Shown here in pieces: positions 10,690 through 19,241 of a DNA stretch of 64,000 bases. This DNA is from Acetobacter cibinongensis (lineage in GTDB: Bacteria; Pseudomonadota; Alphaproteobacteria; Acetobacterales; Acetobacteraceae): contig NZ_BAMV01000008.1 of assembly GCF_000963925.1 (NCBI RefSeq), positions 186,001 to 250,000 of the forward strand. The letters are read 5' to 3'. The first letter of the stretch is position 1. Every line of letters begins with the position of its first letter. The translations under genes and the position numbers were made by a program. A model generated the notes under the pieces. That model did no database searches. It was given only the letters and a program-made list of their open reading frames with translations, and was not told the origin of the DNA.

Positions 10690-11259
10690 ATGACTGAGTC
10701 TAAGAGCGTTCGTTCCGTTCCTCGTCTTCAGGAGCGTTATGAAAACGAACTGCGTGCGAAACTTCGCGAGCAGTTTGGTTACACAAACGTTATGCAGGTT
10801 CCACGGCTTGAAAAAATCGTCCTGAATATGGGCGTTGGTGAAGCTGCTGGTGATCAGAAGAAGCTTGACGCCGCTGTTGCTGAGATGACACTGATTGCTG
10901 GTCAGAAACCAGTTAAAACAGTGGCAAAAAAAGCTATTGCAGGCTTCAAGATCCGTGAAGGTCTGCCGATCGGTTGTAAAGTTACTCTGCGTCGCGTGCA
11001 GATGTACGAATTCCTTGATCGTCTCGTCACGATCGCTATGCCACGCATCCGTGACTTCCGCGGTCTGCCGGCAAACAAAGGGTTCGACGGACGTGGCAAC
11101 TTTGCTCTTGGTCTGAAAGAACAGCTTGTTTTCCCGGAAATCGACTACGACAAAGTTGACGATATCCGTGGTATGGACATTGTGTTCGTGACCAGCGCAA
11201 AAACGGATGCTGAAGCTAAGGCGCTTCTTAAAGCATTCGAACTTCCCTTTGCAGCCTAA
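10690..11259 (+). CDS. rplE: 50S ribosomal protein L5
   Basis: 5S rRNA-binding protein that contacts P-site tRNA. The 189-residue product has a short N-terminal extension before [17 protein letters not shown]. Core motifs: [46 protein letters not shown]. An 83-bp gap containing two small hairpins follows before rpsN, the largest gap within the spc block apart from rplO-secY. Confidence 0.97.
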   Translation: MTESKSVRSVPRLQERYENELRAKLREQFGYTNVMQVPRLEKIVLNMGVGEAAGDQKKLDAAVAEMTLIAGQKPVKTVAKKAIAGFKIREGLPIGCKVTLRRVQMYEFLDRLVTIAMPRIRDFRGLPANKGFDGRGNFALGLKEQLVFPEIDYDKVDDIRGMDIVFVTSAKTDAEAKALLKAFELPFAA

Positions 11260-11271
11260 GGGAAATCGTCT

Positions 11272-11320
11272 ACCTGTTTTCAGGTGTTGTTGTCTTGGAA
11301 AACCGTCGAAGGTTTTCGAA
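11272..11320 (+). promoter_or_regulatory. Two tandem hairpins in the rplE-rpsN gap
   Basis: The first hairpin is ACCTG TTTT CAGGT at 11272-11285. The second is GAAAACC GTCGAA GGTTTTC at 11298-11317, extendable outward with one mismatch. A good RBS (GGAGGA) follows 8 nt before the rpsN ATG. Neither hairpin has a following T-run. Confidence 0.4.
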
Positions 11321-11342
11321 GGGTTCCGGAGGATAGATTTAT

Positions 11343-11648
11343 ATGGCTAAGACTTCTGCCATCACGCGGAATGCCAAACGGGCACGTATGTCCGCGCGTG
11401 ATAAAGAAAAGCGTGCCGCGCTGAAAAACATTGTTATGGACCGTACACTTCCTGTGGAAGATCGGTTCGATGCGTCTTTGAAGCTGGCTGAACTGCCTCG
11501 TAACGGGTCTCGCGTACGTGTACGTCTGCGTTGCAAACTTACGGGTCGTTCTCGCGGTAACTATCGTAAATTCGAACTGTGCCGCATTGCACTGCGTGAT
11601 CTAGCTTCTGGTGGCCAGATCCCAGGCCTGGTCAAAGCAAGCTGGTAA
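11343..11648 (+). CDS. rpsN: 30S ribosomal protein S14 (zinc-free form)
   Basis: Small-subunit head protein. The 101-residue length and the lack of paired CxxC motifs (only [12 protein letters not shown] and ELCRIA carry cysteines) mark the long, zinc-independent type normal in Proteobacteria. Starts [17 protein letters not shown] behind a strong GGAGGA site. rpsH follows after 9 bp. Confidence 0.97.
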   Translation: MAKTSAITRNAKRARMSARDKEKRAALKNIVMDRTLPVEDRFDASLKLAELPRNGSRVRVRLRCKLTGRSRGNYRKFELCRIALRDLASGGQIPGLVKASW

Positions 11649-11657
11649 GGGCGCACA

Positions 11658-12056
11658 ATGTCACTTTCTGATCCGTTGGGTGATATGCTCACCCGTATCC
11701 GTAACGCACAGCGTGCGCGTCATGCATCCTGTGTGTCTCCGGCTTCTAACCTGCGTTCAAACGTTCTGGATGCTCTTCAGCGTGAAGGCTACATTCGTGG
11801 CTACAAGCATGAAGAAGTCCGTAAGGGTGTGACTCAGCTTCATATCGAGCTGAAATACTCTGAAGGTGAACCGGTTATTAAAGAAATTCACCGCGTGTCC
11901 CGTCCGGGCCGTCGTGTCTATTCTAAAATTAAAGAACTGCCGCGGGTTTGCGCAGGTTTGGGTGTTTCCATCCTGTCTACGCCACGCGGTGTTCTGTCCG
12001 ATGTCGAGGCTCGCACTGCCAATGTTGGTGGTGAAGTTCTCTGCCGCGTCTTCTGA
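11658..12056 (+). CDS. rpsH: 30S ribosomal protein S8
   Basis: Central-domain 16S rRNA-binding protein; in E. coli also the repressor of the spc operon. The 132-residue protein begins MSLSDPLGDMLTRIRNAQRA and ends with the typical GVSILSTPRGVLSDVEARTANVGGEVLCRVF region. Lies between rpsN and rplF. Confidence 0.97.
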   Translation: MSLSDPLGDMLTRIRNAQRARHASCVSPASNLRSNVLDALQREGYIRGYKHEEVRKGVTQLHIELKYSEGEPVIKEIHRVSRPGRRVYSKIKELPRVCAGLGVSILSTPRGVLSDVEARTANVGGEVLCRVF

Positions 12057-12066
12057 GGAGCGATAG

Positions 12067-12600
12067 ATGTCACGTGTAGGCAAATATCCCGTCGAAGTTC
12101 CTGGTGGGGTGACCGTCTCGATTGCAGATGGTATTTTCAAGGCAAAAGGCAAGCTCGGCGAACTTTCGCTGCCGCTGTCTTCTCACATTGAAGCAGCTAT
12201 TGAAGACGGTAAGGTCTCGGTTAAACCCGTAGGCACGGCCGCTCAGGCTCGCATGATGTGGGGTACAACTCGCGCTTTGATTGCAACAGCAGTTAAAGGC
12301 GTTTCTGATGGGTTCTCAAAAACTCTGGAAATCAACGGCACAGGTTATCGTGCTGCTGTTCAGGGTTCCAACCTTGTGATGAACCTCGGTTTCTCTCACG
12401 ACGTGGTTTACCCGATTCCGCAGGGTATCAAGATTTCCACGCCGCGTCCGACTGCGATTGTTGTTGAAGGTATCGACAAACAGCGCGTAGGTCAGGTTGC
12501 TCTTGATATTCGCAGCTACCGCAAGCCAGAGCCATATAAAGGCAAGGGCGTGCGTTACGATACGGAAACCATTCGTCGCAAGGAAGGCAAGAAGAAATAA
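12067..12600 (+). CDS. rplF: 50S ribosomal protein L6
   Basis: Two-domain protein near the factor-binding site of the 50S subunit. 177 residues. Motifs: [34 protein letters not shown] and, at the C-terminus, [27 protein letters not shown]. Its stop overlaps the rplR start by one base (TAATG). Confidence 0.97.
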   Translation: MSRVGKYPVEVPGGVTVSIADGIFKAKGKLGELSLPLSSHIEAAIEDGKVSVKPVGTAAQARMMWGTTRALIATAVKGVSDGFSKTLEINGTGYRAAVQGSNLVMNLGFSHDVVYPIPQGIKISTPRPTAIVVEGIDKQRVGQVALDIRSYRKPEPYKGKGVRYDTETIRRKEGKKK

Positions 12601-12962
12601 TGAGCACTCAGCAGGAACTGCGGAATCGGCGGCGTGCACGTCTCCGTTTTCAGCTCCGTCGCAAGGCTGGTGGTCGTCCGCGTCTATCGGTCTTCCGGTC
12701 TGGCAAGAACATTTATGCGCAGGTCATTGATGATGTGCAGGGGCGTACCCTCGCTGCTGCCTCCAGCCTGGATAAAGAACTGCGTGAAGCCCTGAAGACG
12801 GGCGCAACAAAAGACAGCGCAAATGCTGTTGGTAAGCTGGTTGCCCAGCGTGCCGTTGCTGCTGGCGTCTCTCTGGTTGTGTTCGACCGTGGGGAATATC
12901 TTTATCATGGGCGCGTGAAGGCGCTGGCGGAGGCTGCCCGCGAGGGCGGTCTCTCCTTCTGA
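12600..12962 (+). CDS. rplR: 50S ribosomal protein L18
   Basis: 5S rRNA-binding protein. 120 residues. Motifs [25 protein letters not shown] and [26 protein letters not shown] match the family from end to end. Overlaps rplF by 1 nt; rpsE begins 15 bp later with GAGGAAAGG as RBS. Confidence 0.97.
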   Translation: MSTQQELRNRRRARLRFQLRRKAGGRPRLSVFRSGKNIYAQVIDDVQGRTLAAASSLDKELREALKTGATKDSANAVGKLVAQRAVAAGVSLVVFDRGEYLYHGRVKALAEAAREGGLSF

Positions 12963-12977
12963 GGAAAGGATCACGTA

Positions 12978-13556
12978 ATGGCTCGTGAACCAAGAGAAGG
13001 CGGTCGAGGCGGCCGTGATCGCGAACGCGAAGGTGATGAACTGGTTGATAAGCTGGTTACCATCAACCGCGTTGCCAAGGTTGTAAAAGGCGGACGTCGT
13101 TTCGCTTTTGCAGCACTGGTTGTTGTGGGTGACCAGAAAGGTCGCGTTGGTTATGGCGCGGGTAAAGCTCGTGAAGTGCCTGAAGCAATTCGGAAGGCTA
13201 CGGAACGTGCTAAACGCGGCATGATCCGCGTGCCGATGAAAGAAGGTCGTACCCTGCATCATGACGTTGCCGGTCACTTCGGTGCCGGTAAGGTTGTTCT
13301 GCGCTCGGCTGAAGCTGGTACGGGTATCATCGCTGGTGGCCCAATGCGTGCTGTCTTCGAAAGCCTGGGCATCAATGACGTGGTTGCTAAGTCCCTCGGG
13401 ACGCGTAACCCGCACAACATGGTGAAAGCCACGTTTGATGCTCTGACACGTTGCGCAAGCCCACGTTCAGTTGCTAACCGTCGCGGTAAGAAGGTTGCAG
13501 AAATCTTCGGTAAGCGCGATCAGGCAGCTGTGGCAGGGGAGTCTGCAGATGTCTGA
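12978..13556 (+). CDS. rpsE: 30S ribosomal protein S5
   Basis: Small-subunit protein involved in decoding accuracy and mRNA helicase function. The 192-residue product has a glycine- and arginine-rich N-terminal extension ([16 protein letters not shown]). The conserved [21 protein letters not shown], the [17 protein letters not shown] loop (the spectinomycin-resistance region) and [13 protein letters not shown] follow. It overlaps rpmD by 8 nt. Confidence 0.97.
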   Translation: MAREPREGGRGGRDREREGDELVDKLVTINRVAKVVKGGRRFAFAALVVVGDQKGRVGYGAGKAREVPEAIRKATERAKRGMIRVPMKEGRTLHHDVAGHFGAGKVVLRSAEAGTGIIAGGPMRAVFESLGINDVVAKSLGTRNPHNMVKATFDALTRCASPRSVANRRGKKVAEIFGKRDQAAVAGESADV

Positions 13557-13734
13557 GGCAAAAACCTTTAAGGTTACGCAGATTGCTTCTGGTAACGGTC
13601 GCAAGCCTGGCCAGCAGGCAACTTTGATCGGGCTTGGTCTTAACAAGATCGGGCGCGAGAAAGTTCTGGAAGACACCCCGTCAACGCGTGGTATGGTCAG
13701 CAAAGTGGCCCACCTTGTGAAGGTGGAGGATTGA
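13549..13734 (+). CDS. rpmD: 50S ribosomal protein L30
   Basis: Small large-subunit protein, 61 residues. The start at 13549 ([15 protein letters not shown]) lies inside the end of rpsE with GGGGAG upstream; longer upstream frame is rpsE shadow. The motif [22 protein letters not shown] is diagnostic. rplO starts 1 bp after the stop. Confidence 0.95.
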   Translation: MSEAKTFKVTQIASGNGRKPGQQATLIGLGLNKIGREKVLEDTPSTRGMVSKVAHLVKVED

Positions 13735-13735
13735 T

Positions 13736-14224
13736 ATGAATCTGAACGAGCTTCGCGACAACGAGGGTTCTCGTTATCGCAAAAAACGTCTTGGGCGTGG
13801 TATCGGCTCAGGTAAAGGCAAGACATCCGGTAAGGGTGTTAAGGGGCAGAAAGCACGTGAAGGTGTTTCCCTTAACGGCTTTGAAGGTGGTCAACTGCCG
13901 CTTTACCGTCGTCTGCCAAAGCGTGGCTTTAAGAACATCTTCCGCAAGATCTATGCGCCAGTTAATCTTGGTGCAGTTGATAAAGCCATTGCGGATGGCA
14001 AGATTGAAGCCGGTGCAGTTGTTACAGAGGACCTGCTGAAAACAGTAGGTCTTGTAGGAACAGGCAAGTACGCTGGTGTGCGCATCCTGGGTGAAGGCGA
14101 ACTGACTCGCGCAGTTACCTTTGAAGTCTCCGGTGCTTCTGCATCTGCTGTTGCAGCTGTAGAAAAAGCTGGTGGCTCCGTTAAGGTTCTTGCTCCGAAA
14201 GCAGCTGAAGCTAGCGCATCCTAA
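13736..14224 (+). CDS. rplO: 50S ribosomal protein L15
   Basis: Late-assembling 50S protein. 162 residues. It has the glycine-rich basic N-terminal arm ([22 protein letters not shown]) and the [17 protein letters not shown] motif. The C-terminus is a little longer than in E. coli. A 142-bp gap with a hairpin separates it from secY. Confidence 0.97.
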   Translation: MNLNELRDNEGSRYRKKRLGRGIGSGKGKTSGKGVKGQKAREGVSLNGFEGGQLPLYRRLPKRGFKNIFRKIYAPVNLGAVDKAIADGKIEAGAVVTEDLLKTVGLVGTGKYAGVRILGEGELTRAVTFEVSGASASAVAAVEKAGGSVKVLAPKAAEASAS

Positions 14225-14234
14225 TGCGATGGAG

Positions 14235-14265
14235 AGGAGAGGCTGTTTTGGCAGGCTCTCCTTTC
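14235..14265 (+). terminator. Hairpin between rplO and secY
   Basis: AGGAGAGGCTG and CAGGCTCTCCT form an 11-bp stem with one G-G mismatch, followed by TTC and, a little later, GTTTTT. It could be a partial terminator or an mRNA-processing site that lowers secY-adk expression relative to the ribosomal genes. Confidence 0.5.
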
Positions 14266-14366
14266 AGTCTGTTTTTCCAGAGGTTTCTTCTGGTTTAGCT
14301 TTTAGACTATCATGCCAGCGTCCCGCATTGACTGCGGCGGCGCTGTTTGTGTGAAAGGACGGATGC

Positions 14367-15725
14367 ATGGCTTCCGCGGCCGAACAGCTGGCTGCCAACT
14401 TCAATGTGGGCTCCTTTGCCAAGGCAACTGAACTCAAAAAGCGGATTTGGTTCACGCTTGGCGCATTGATCATTTATCGTCTTGGAACGTACATCCCTGT
14501 TCCTGGTGTAGATGCGACCGTAATGGGCCAGCTTCTGGCGCAGCATCAGGGTGGCATACTTGGCATGTTTAATATGTTCACGGGGGGTGCGCTTGGGCGT
14601 ATGACCGTGTTCGCGTTAAATATTATGCCCTATATCTCGGCTTCCATCATCGTTCAGCTGATGTCCACGGCAATACCTTCTCTTGAAACACTCAAGAAAG
14701 AAGGTGAAGCAGGTCGGAAAAAACTGAATGAGTACACACGCTACCTGACAGTCTTCATCGCGTTGTTTCAGGCTTACGGCATTGCCGTTGGGCTTGAAAG
14801 CATGAGAAGTGCTGCGGGGGCTGCGGTTGTAAGCCCAGGCCCATTTTTTCTGGCATCCTGCGTAACAACGCTGGTTGGTGGAACGATGTTCCTGATGTGG
14901 ATTGGTGAACAGATCACGTCTCGTGGCGTGGGTAATGGTATTTCGCTGATCATTTTTGCGGGTATCGTTGCGAACTTGCCTCACGCTTTAGCGAGCTTGT
15001 TTCAGTTGGGCTATACGGGGGCGTTGTCTCCTATTTTTGTCCTCCTGTTTCTTGTTCTGGCAGCCATAACCATTACGTTTATAGTGTTTATGGAACAGGC
15101 CCAGCGGCGGGTGGTTATTCAGTACCCTAAACGTCAGATGGGGCAGAGAATGTTTGGTGGTGACACCACACACATGCCGCTGAAAGTGAACACGGCAGGC
15201 GTTATTCCTCCCATTTTTGCCTCTTCAGTGCTGCTTATTCCTGTTACGATTTCTGGCTTCATGAACGGTAAGTCCATGCCAGGCTGGTTGTCGTTTCTTG
15301 GAGAAGAGATGGGGCAGGGGCAACCGCTCTACATGCTGTTCTATGCAGCGATGATCGTATTCTTCTCGTACTTCTACGCTGCTGTAACATTTAACCCGAC
15401 AGAGACTGCGGATAACTTGCGCAAGCAGGGTGGTTTTATCCCGGGTATTCGCCCAGGTGCCGCCACGGCAGTATATTTTGACAAAATCCTGACGCGCCTT
15501 ACGACCATCGGTGCCGCGTATATGGTTCTTGTCTGCCTGCTGCCGCAAATTCTGATCAGCCGTTACAATGTTCCGTTCTATTTCGGCGGGACCAGTCTGA
15601 TCATTATTGTCTCTGTAACCATTGATACCGTGACGCAGATTCAATCCCATCTGGTGGCACATCAGTATCAGGGGCTTATGAAGAAGTCTCGTGGTGGGAG
15701 AAAGCAGAGGATTATCCGGCGATGA
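14367..15725 (+). CDS. secY: Protein translocase subunit SecY
   Basis: Pore-forming subunit of the SecYEG channel in the inner membrane. The 452-residue product has ten hydrophobic segments. Motifs: RLGTYIPVPGVD in the first periplasmic region, GEQITSRGVGNGISLIIFAGI, and the cytoplasmic loop QAQRRVVIQYPKRQ. The cytoplasmic loop near the C-terminus, FNPTETADNLRKQGGFIPGIRPG, is also present. Starts at 14367 with GAAAGGACGG upstream. Its stop overlaps the adk start by 4 nt (ATGA). Gene order rplO-secY-adk-rpsM is usual in Alphaproteobacteria. Confidence 0.98.
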   Translation: MASAAEQLAANFNVGSFAKATELKKRIWFTLGALIIYRLGTYIPVPGVDATVMGQLLAQHQGGILGMFNMFTGGALGRMTVFALNIMPYISASIIVQLMSTAIPSLETLKKEGEAGRKKLNEYTRYLTVFIALFQAYGIAVGLESMRSAAGAAVVSPGPFFLASCVTTLVGGTMFLMWIGEQITSRGVGNGISLIIFAGIVANLPHALASLFQLGYTGALSPIFVLLFLVLAAITITFIVFMEQAQRRVVIQYPKRQMGQRMFGGDTTHMPLKVNTAGVIPPIFASSVLLIPVTISGFMNGKSMPGWLSFLGEEMGQGQPLYMLFYAAMIVFFSYFYAAVTFNPTETADNLRKQGGFIPGIRPGAATAVYFDKILTRLTTIGAAYMVLVCLLPQILISRYNVPFYFGGTSLIIIVSVTIDTVTQIQSHLVAHQYQGLMKKSRGGRKQRIIRR

Positions 15726-16372
15726 ACATTATCTTCCTTGGCCCGCCGGGCGCAGGCAAAGGTACGCAGTCGAAGCTTCTGGAAGAGCGCTACGGCCTTG
15801 TCCAGATTTCTACTGGAGACATGCTGCGCGCGGAAGTTGCGCGTGGCTCTGAGACGGGCCAGCAGGCTAAGAGTTTGATGGAAACAGGGCGTCTGGTGCC
15901 AGATGACCTGATCATCAAAATGCTTGAGTCCAGAATTGCTCAGCCAGATTGCGCCAAAGGGTTCATTCTGGATGGCTTTCCGCGGACAACAGGGCAGGCA
16001 GAAGCGCTTGATGCGATGCTTAAAGCAAGCAACAAGCATATTGATGTCGTCCTGTTTCTGGACGTGGACGAAGATATTCTGGCTGACCGTATTTCCGGTC
16101 GTTTTACATGCGCAAAATGTGGAGCGACCTACAACGAGGTTTCGAACCCGCCCAAGCAGGACGGAGTTTGTGATTCGTGCGGTAGCCATGAGTTCAAACG
16201 TCGGGCTGATGACAAACGTGAGACAGTTGTTGAGCGTTTGAAAGAGTACCGGAAACTGACTGCACCTATTTTGCCGTTTTATGAAAAAACAGGTCGTCTT
16301 CATGCCATTAATGGAATGCTGCCGACGTCTGAAGTTACGGCTCAGATAGAAACAGTTATGGCTGGACAGTGA
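15722..16372 (+). CDS. adk: Adenylate kinase
   Basis: Cytosolic enzyme that interconverts ATP + AMP with 2 ADP. The 216-residue product has the P-loop GPPGAGKGTQ and the AMP-binding region STGDMLRAEVARG. The lid motif GRFTCAKCGATYNEV is followed by CDSCGS. The two CxxC pairs in the lid imply a bound structural zinc, unlike the E. coli enzyme. GFPRTTGQAEALD is also conserved. Coupled to secY by a 4-nt overlap and followed by a terminator. Confidence 0.98.
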   Translation: MNIIFLGPPGAGKGTQSKLLEERYGLVQISTGDMLRAEVARGSETGQQAKSLMETGRLVPDDLIIKMLESRIAQPDCAKGFILDGFPRTTGQAEALDAMLKASNKHIDVVLFLDVDEDILADRISGRFTCAKCGATYNEVSNPPKQDGVCDSCGSHEFKRRADDKRETVVERLKEYRKLTAPILPFYEKTGRLHAINGMLPTSEVTAQIETVMAGQ

Positions 16373-16398
16373 CAGATCACGAAAAAGTGATCTGTTTT
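16373..16398 (+). terminator. Rho-independent terminator after adk
   Basis: Perfect 8-bp stem CAGATCAC / GTGATCTG with loop GAAAAA, followed by TTTT. It starts at the base after the adk stop codon and separates the spc and alpha blocks. Confidence 0.8.
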
Positions 16399-16511
16399 CG
16401 TTGACTTGTGCGAGTGGCCGGTATATCTCGCGGCCACTGAGTGAAATCTGCTTCCGTGCATGGAAGCTATGAGAATCTGCCTTCGGGTGGATGTCTACAG
16501 GAGTGTAAGGC

Positions 16512-16889
16512 GTGGCACGTATTGCCGGCGTGAATGTCCCGACGAACAAACGGGTTGTTATCGGGCTTCAGTATATTTACGGAATTGGCGCAACCAAAGC
16601 AGCCCAGATCTGCACGGAAGCGGGTATTCCTGACGCGAAACGCGTTAACGAACTGAGCGACGACGAAATCATGAAGCTGCGTGAGCTGATTGATACCCAG
16701 TATCGCGTTGAAGGCGATCTGCGTCGTGAAGTTGCTATGAACATTAAACGCCTGATGGACCTGGGTTGCTACCGCGGCCTGCGTCATCGTCGTGGCCTGC
16801 CTGTTCGCGGCCAGCGTACCCATACCAACGCCCGTACCCGTAAGGGTAAGGCTGTTGCGATTGCTGGTAAGAAGAAAGTAGCACGCTAA
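16512..16889 (+). CDS. rpsM: 30S ribosomal protein S13 (GTG start)
   Basis: Head protein of the small subunit that contacts S19 and P-site tRNA. The start codon is GTG at 16512 (product [14 protein letters not shown]), with AGGAG 11 nt upstream; no in-frame ATG gives a family-like N-terminus. 125 residues. Motifs: [14 protein letters not shown] and the basic tail [24 protein letters not shown]. First gene of the alpha block; 66 bp separate it from rpsK. Confidence 0.97.
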   Translation: MARIAGVNVPTNKRVVIGLQYIYGIGATKAAQICTEAGIPDAKRVNELSDDEIMKLRELIDTQYRVEGDLRREVAMNIKRLMDLGCYRGLRHRRGLPVRGQRTHTNARTRKGKAVAIAGKKKVAR

Positions 16890-16955
16890 TCCGTGTTGTT
16901 GAAAAACTCCGGACGGCTTTTGCGGGCTTCTGGGTAGGGACTGAGGTAGAAAAAT

Positions 16956-17348
16956 ATGGCGAAAGCCGCAGCACCGCGTATTCGTAAAAAAGAGCGCAAG
17001 AACATTATTTCTGGCGTGGCACACGTTCTGTCCACGTTCAACAACACCATGATCACCATTTCTGACGCTCAGGGGAATGCTATCTCCTGGTCTTCAGCAG
17101 GTGCTCAGGGCTTCAAAGGCTCACGTAAATCCACACCGTATGCTGCTCAGGTTGCAGCAGAAGACGCGGGCCGTAAGGCACGTGAACACGGTATGGAAAC
17201 GCTGGAAATTGAAGTGTCCGGTCCAGGGTCAGGCCGTGAAAGCGCATTGCGTGCTCTTCAGGCTGTGGGCTTCTCCATCACCTCTATCCGTGACATGACA
17301 CCCGTTCCGCACAACGGTTGCCGCCCGCGTAAGCGTCGTCGCGTCTAA
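16956..17348 (+). CDS. rpsK: 30S ribosomal protein S11
   Basis: Platform protein of the 30S subunit next to the E-site mRNA. 130 residues, standard. Motifs: [38 protein letters not shown] and the C-terminal [18 protein letters not shown]. As in other Alphaproteobacteria, rpsD is not next to it. A strong terminator-like hairpin follows before rpoA. Confidence 0.98.
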   Translation: MAKAAAPRIRKKERKNIISGVAHVLSTFNNTMITISDAQGNAISWSSAGAQGFKGSRKSTPYAAQVAAEDAGRKAREHGMETLEIEVSGPGSGRESALRALQAVGFSITSIRDMTPVPHNGCRPRKRRRV

Positions 17349-17360
17349 GAGTGAAAATAA

Positions 17361-17389
17361 GTGGCTACAGCACTGTAGCCACTGTTTTT
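17361..17389 (+). terminator. Terminator-like hairpin between rpsK and rpoA
   Basis: GTGGCTACAG and CTGTAGCCAC form a perfect 9- to 10-bp stem, then TGTTTTT. It looks like a full intrinsic terminator in the slot where rpsD sits in E. coli, and would reduce or uncouple transcription into rpoA-rplQ. Confidence 0.75.
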
Positions 17390-17459
17390 GGTCTTGTTTG
17401 TTAAAGCTCAGAGAAATCGCTGCTTCAGCAGTGGTTTTTCGTATTGAAAGGCCTGCACC

Positions 17460-18479
17460 TTGGTCCTTCAGAAAAACTGGCAATCTCTGATCAAGCCTGA
17501 AAAGCTTGAGGTCGAATCCGGAGTGGAGCCGACACGTATTGCAACGGTTGTTGCGGAGCCGCTGGAACGTGGTTTCGGGATGACCTTGGGCAACGCCCTG
17601 CGTCGCGTGCTGCTGTCTTCCCTGCAGGGTGCGGCTGTTACCGCAGTGCAGATTGATGGCGTGCTGCACGAGTTCTCGTCCGTAGCGGGTGTGCGTGAAG
17701 ATGTGACGGACATTGTCCTGAACATCAAACAGCTTGCTCTGCGTATGCACGGCGAAGGCCCGAAGCGCATGGTGCTGACGGCAACAGGCCCTGGCGAAGT
17801 TCGTGCCGGCCAGATCCAGACAGGTCATGACATTGAAATCATGAACCCTGACCTGGTTATCTGCACACTGGATGACGGTGTGAAGCTGGGTATGGAATTT
17901 GTGGTTGGTATGGGCAAAGGCTATGTGCCAGCTGCCGCTAACCGCCCGGAAGATGCGCCGATCGGTCTTATCCCGGTTGATGCTATCTATTCTCCGGTCA
18001 AGCGCGTGTCTTACAAAGTTGAGCCGACCCGTGTTGGTCAGGTTACCGACTATGATAAGCTGCTGCTGACGGTAGAAACAAACGGTGCTATCACGCCTGA
18101 AGATGCGGTTGCGCTTGCTGCACGGATCCTGCAGGATCAGTTGCAGTTGTTCATCAACTTTGATGAGCCGCGTCCGGTACAGGCTGAAGAGCCGCAGGAT
18201 GACCTGCCATTCAACCGCAATCTGTTGCGTAAGGTTGATGAGCTGGAATTGTCTGTTCGTAGTGCAAATTGCCTTAAGAACGACAACATCATCTATATCG
18301 GGGACCTCGTCCAGAAGAGCGAGCAGGAAATGCTGCGGACTCCAAACTTTGGCCGTAAGTCTCTGAACGAGATCAAGGAAGTCCTGACTTCTATGGGGCT
18401 TTCCCTGGGTATGAATGTGCCGGCTTGGCCGCCGGAAAATATTGAAGATCTGGCAAAACGGCTTGATGAGCCGTTCTAA
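17460..18479 (+). CDS. rpoA: RNA polymerase alpha subunit (TTG start)
   Basis: Alpha subunit; the N-terminal domain dimerises and scaffolds beta and beta', the C-terminal domain binds UP elements and activators. The 339-residue product begins at a TTG codon ([18 protein letters not shown] follows) with GAAAGG eight nt upstream; no in-frame ATG or GTG would include the conserved N-terminus. N-terminal landmarks: [22 protein letters not shown] and [10 protein letters not shown]. The C-terminal domain has [17 protein letters not shown] and [12 protein letters not shown]. Preceded by a terminator-like hairpin; rplQ follows after 29 bp. Confidence 0.98.
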   Translation: MVLQKNWQSLIKPEKLEVESGVEPTRIATVVAEPLERGFGMTLGNALRRVLLSSLQGAAVTAVQIDGVLHEFSSVAGVREDVTDIVLNIKQLALRMHGEGPKRMVLTATGPGEVRAGQIQTGHDIEIMNPDLVICTLDDGVKLGMEFVVGMGKGYVPAAANRPEDAPIGLIPVDAIYSPVKRVSYKVEPTRVGQVTDYDKLLLTVETNGAITPEDAVALAARILQDQLQLFINFDEPRPVQAEEPQDDLPFNRNLLRKVDELELSVRSANCLKNDNIIYIGDLVQKSEQEMLRTPNFGRKSLNEIKEVLTSMGLSLGMNVPAWPPENIEDLAKRLDEPF

Positions 18480-18508
18480 GCCCACTTCTTACGACTAGGA
18501 ACTGAACT

Positions 18509-18934
18509 ATGCGTCACCGTATTGCCGGCCGTAAGCTCGGCGTTACTTCTTCTCACCGCGCTGCCATGTTCCGCAACATGGCAGTTGCTCTGATCAAACA
18601 TGAGCAGATCACAACAACCCTGCCGAAAGCAAAAGAACTGCGCCCGGTTGTGGAAAAGCTGATCACCCTAGGCAAGCGTGGTGACCTCCATGCTCGTCGT
18701 CAGGCTCACGCTCTGCTGCGCGACGATGTGATTGTGAAGAAACTCTTCTCCGCAATTGCAGAACGCTACAAAGGCCGTACAGGCGGTTACTCCCGCGTGA
18801 TGCGTGCTGGTATGCGTTATGGCGATGCAGCTGACATGGCTGTTATTGAACTTGTTGACCGTGACATCAGCGCAAAAGGCCAGGATAGCGGCCCGCGCCC
18901 AGAAGTTGCGGAAACACAGGACCTCGCAGCTTAA
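18509..18934 (+). CDS. rplQ: 50S ribosomal protein L17
   Basis: Last gene of the ribosomal cluster. The 141-residue product begins [20 protein letters not shown] and carries [31 protein letters not shown] variable acidic tail follows. RBS is TAGGAACTG. A clear terminator follows its stop codon. Confidence 0.98.
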   Translation: MRHRIAGRKLGVTSSHRAAMFRNMAVALIKHEQITTTLPKAKELRPVVEKLITLGKRGDLHARRQAHALLRDDVIVKKLFSAIAERYKGRTGGYSRVMRAGMRYGDAADMAVIELVDRDISAKGQDSGPRPEVAETQDLAA

Positions 18935-19241
18935 TAGGCTGAGATGTTTGGGGAGCCGTAGTCTGCGGCTCCCTTTGCCTTATTTTTATAAGGCGTCTGT
19001 TTACCTCCGTTGGTAGGCAGATATAAGCAACTGCGAATGTTGAGTTTGCTCCATTCAATGTTGTGTGGGTGAGATCATTCCTGATCTGTCTAATCCGCGC
19101 TTTGTTGCGGTACCCAACCCAAAATCTTTTTTCACGAACTAGGTGAGCACTCCCGCCATGGTTCGTATTGATAATGCGCTCTAGTCCTGTGCAATGAGGC
19201 ACATGGTCTATGCCGTTATCGCGTCTAAGGAGAGCATGTAG
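18935..19241 (+). other. Intergenic region rplQ - MFS permease
   Basis: 307 bp without a gene. It contains the rplQ terminator and a 6-bp dyad AGATCA TTCC TGATCT at 19072-19087. There is also a weak promoter-like pair, TTGATA (19168-19173) and TGCAAT (19190-19195), with a 16-bp spacer. AAGGAGAG precedes the next start codon. Confidence 0.5.
18950..18987 (+). terminator. Rho-independent terminator ending the ribosomal cluster
   Basis: GGGAGCCG and CGGCTCCC (loop TAGTCTG) are followed by TTTGCCTTATTTTT. Confidence 0.85.

Noticed and set aside
17229-18485. Long open frame (418 codons) antisense to rpoA
   Set aside because: It is a mirror of rpoA codon usage, resembles no protein family and has no RBS.
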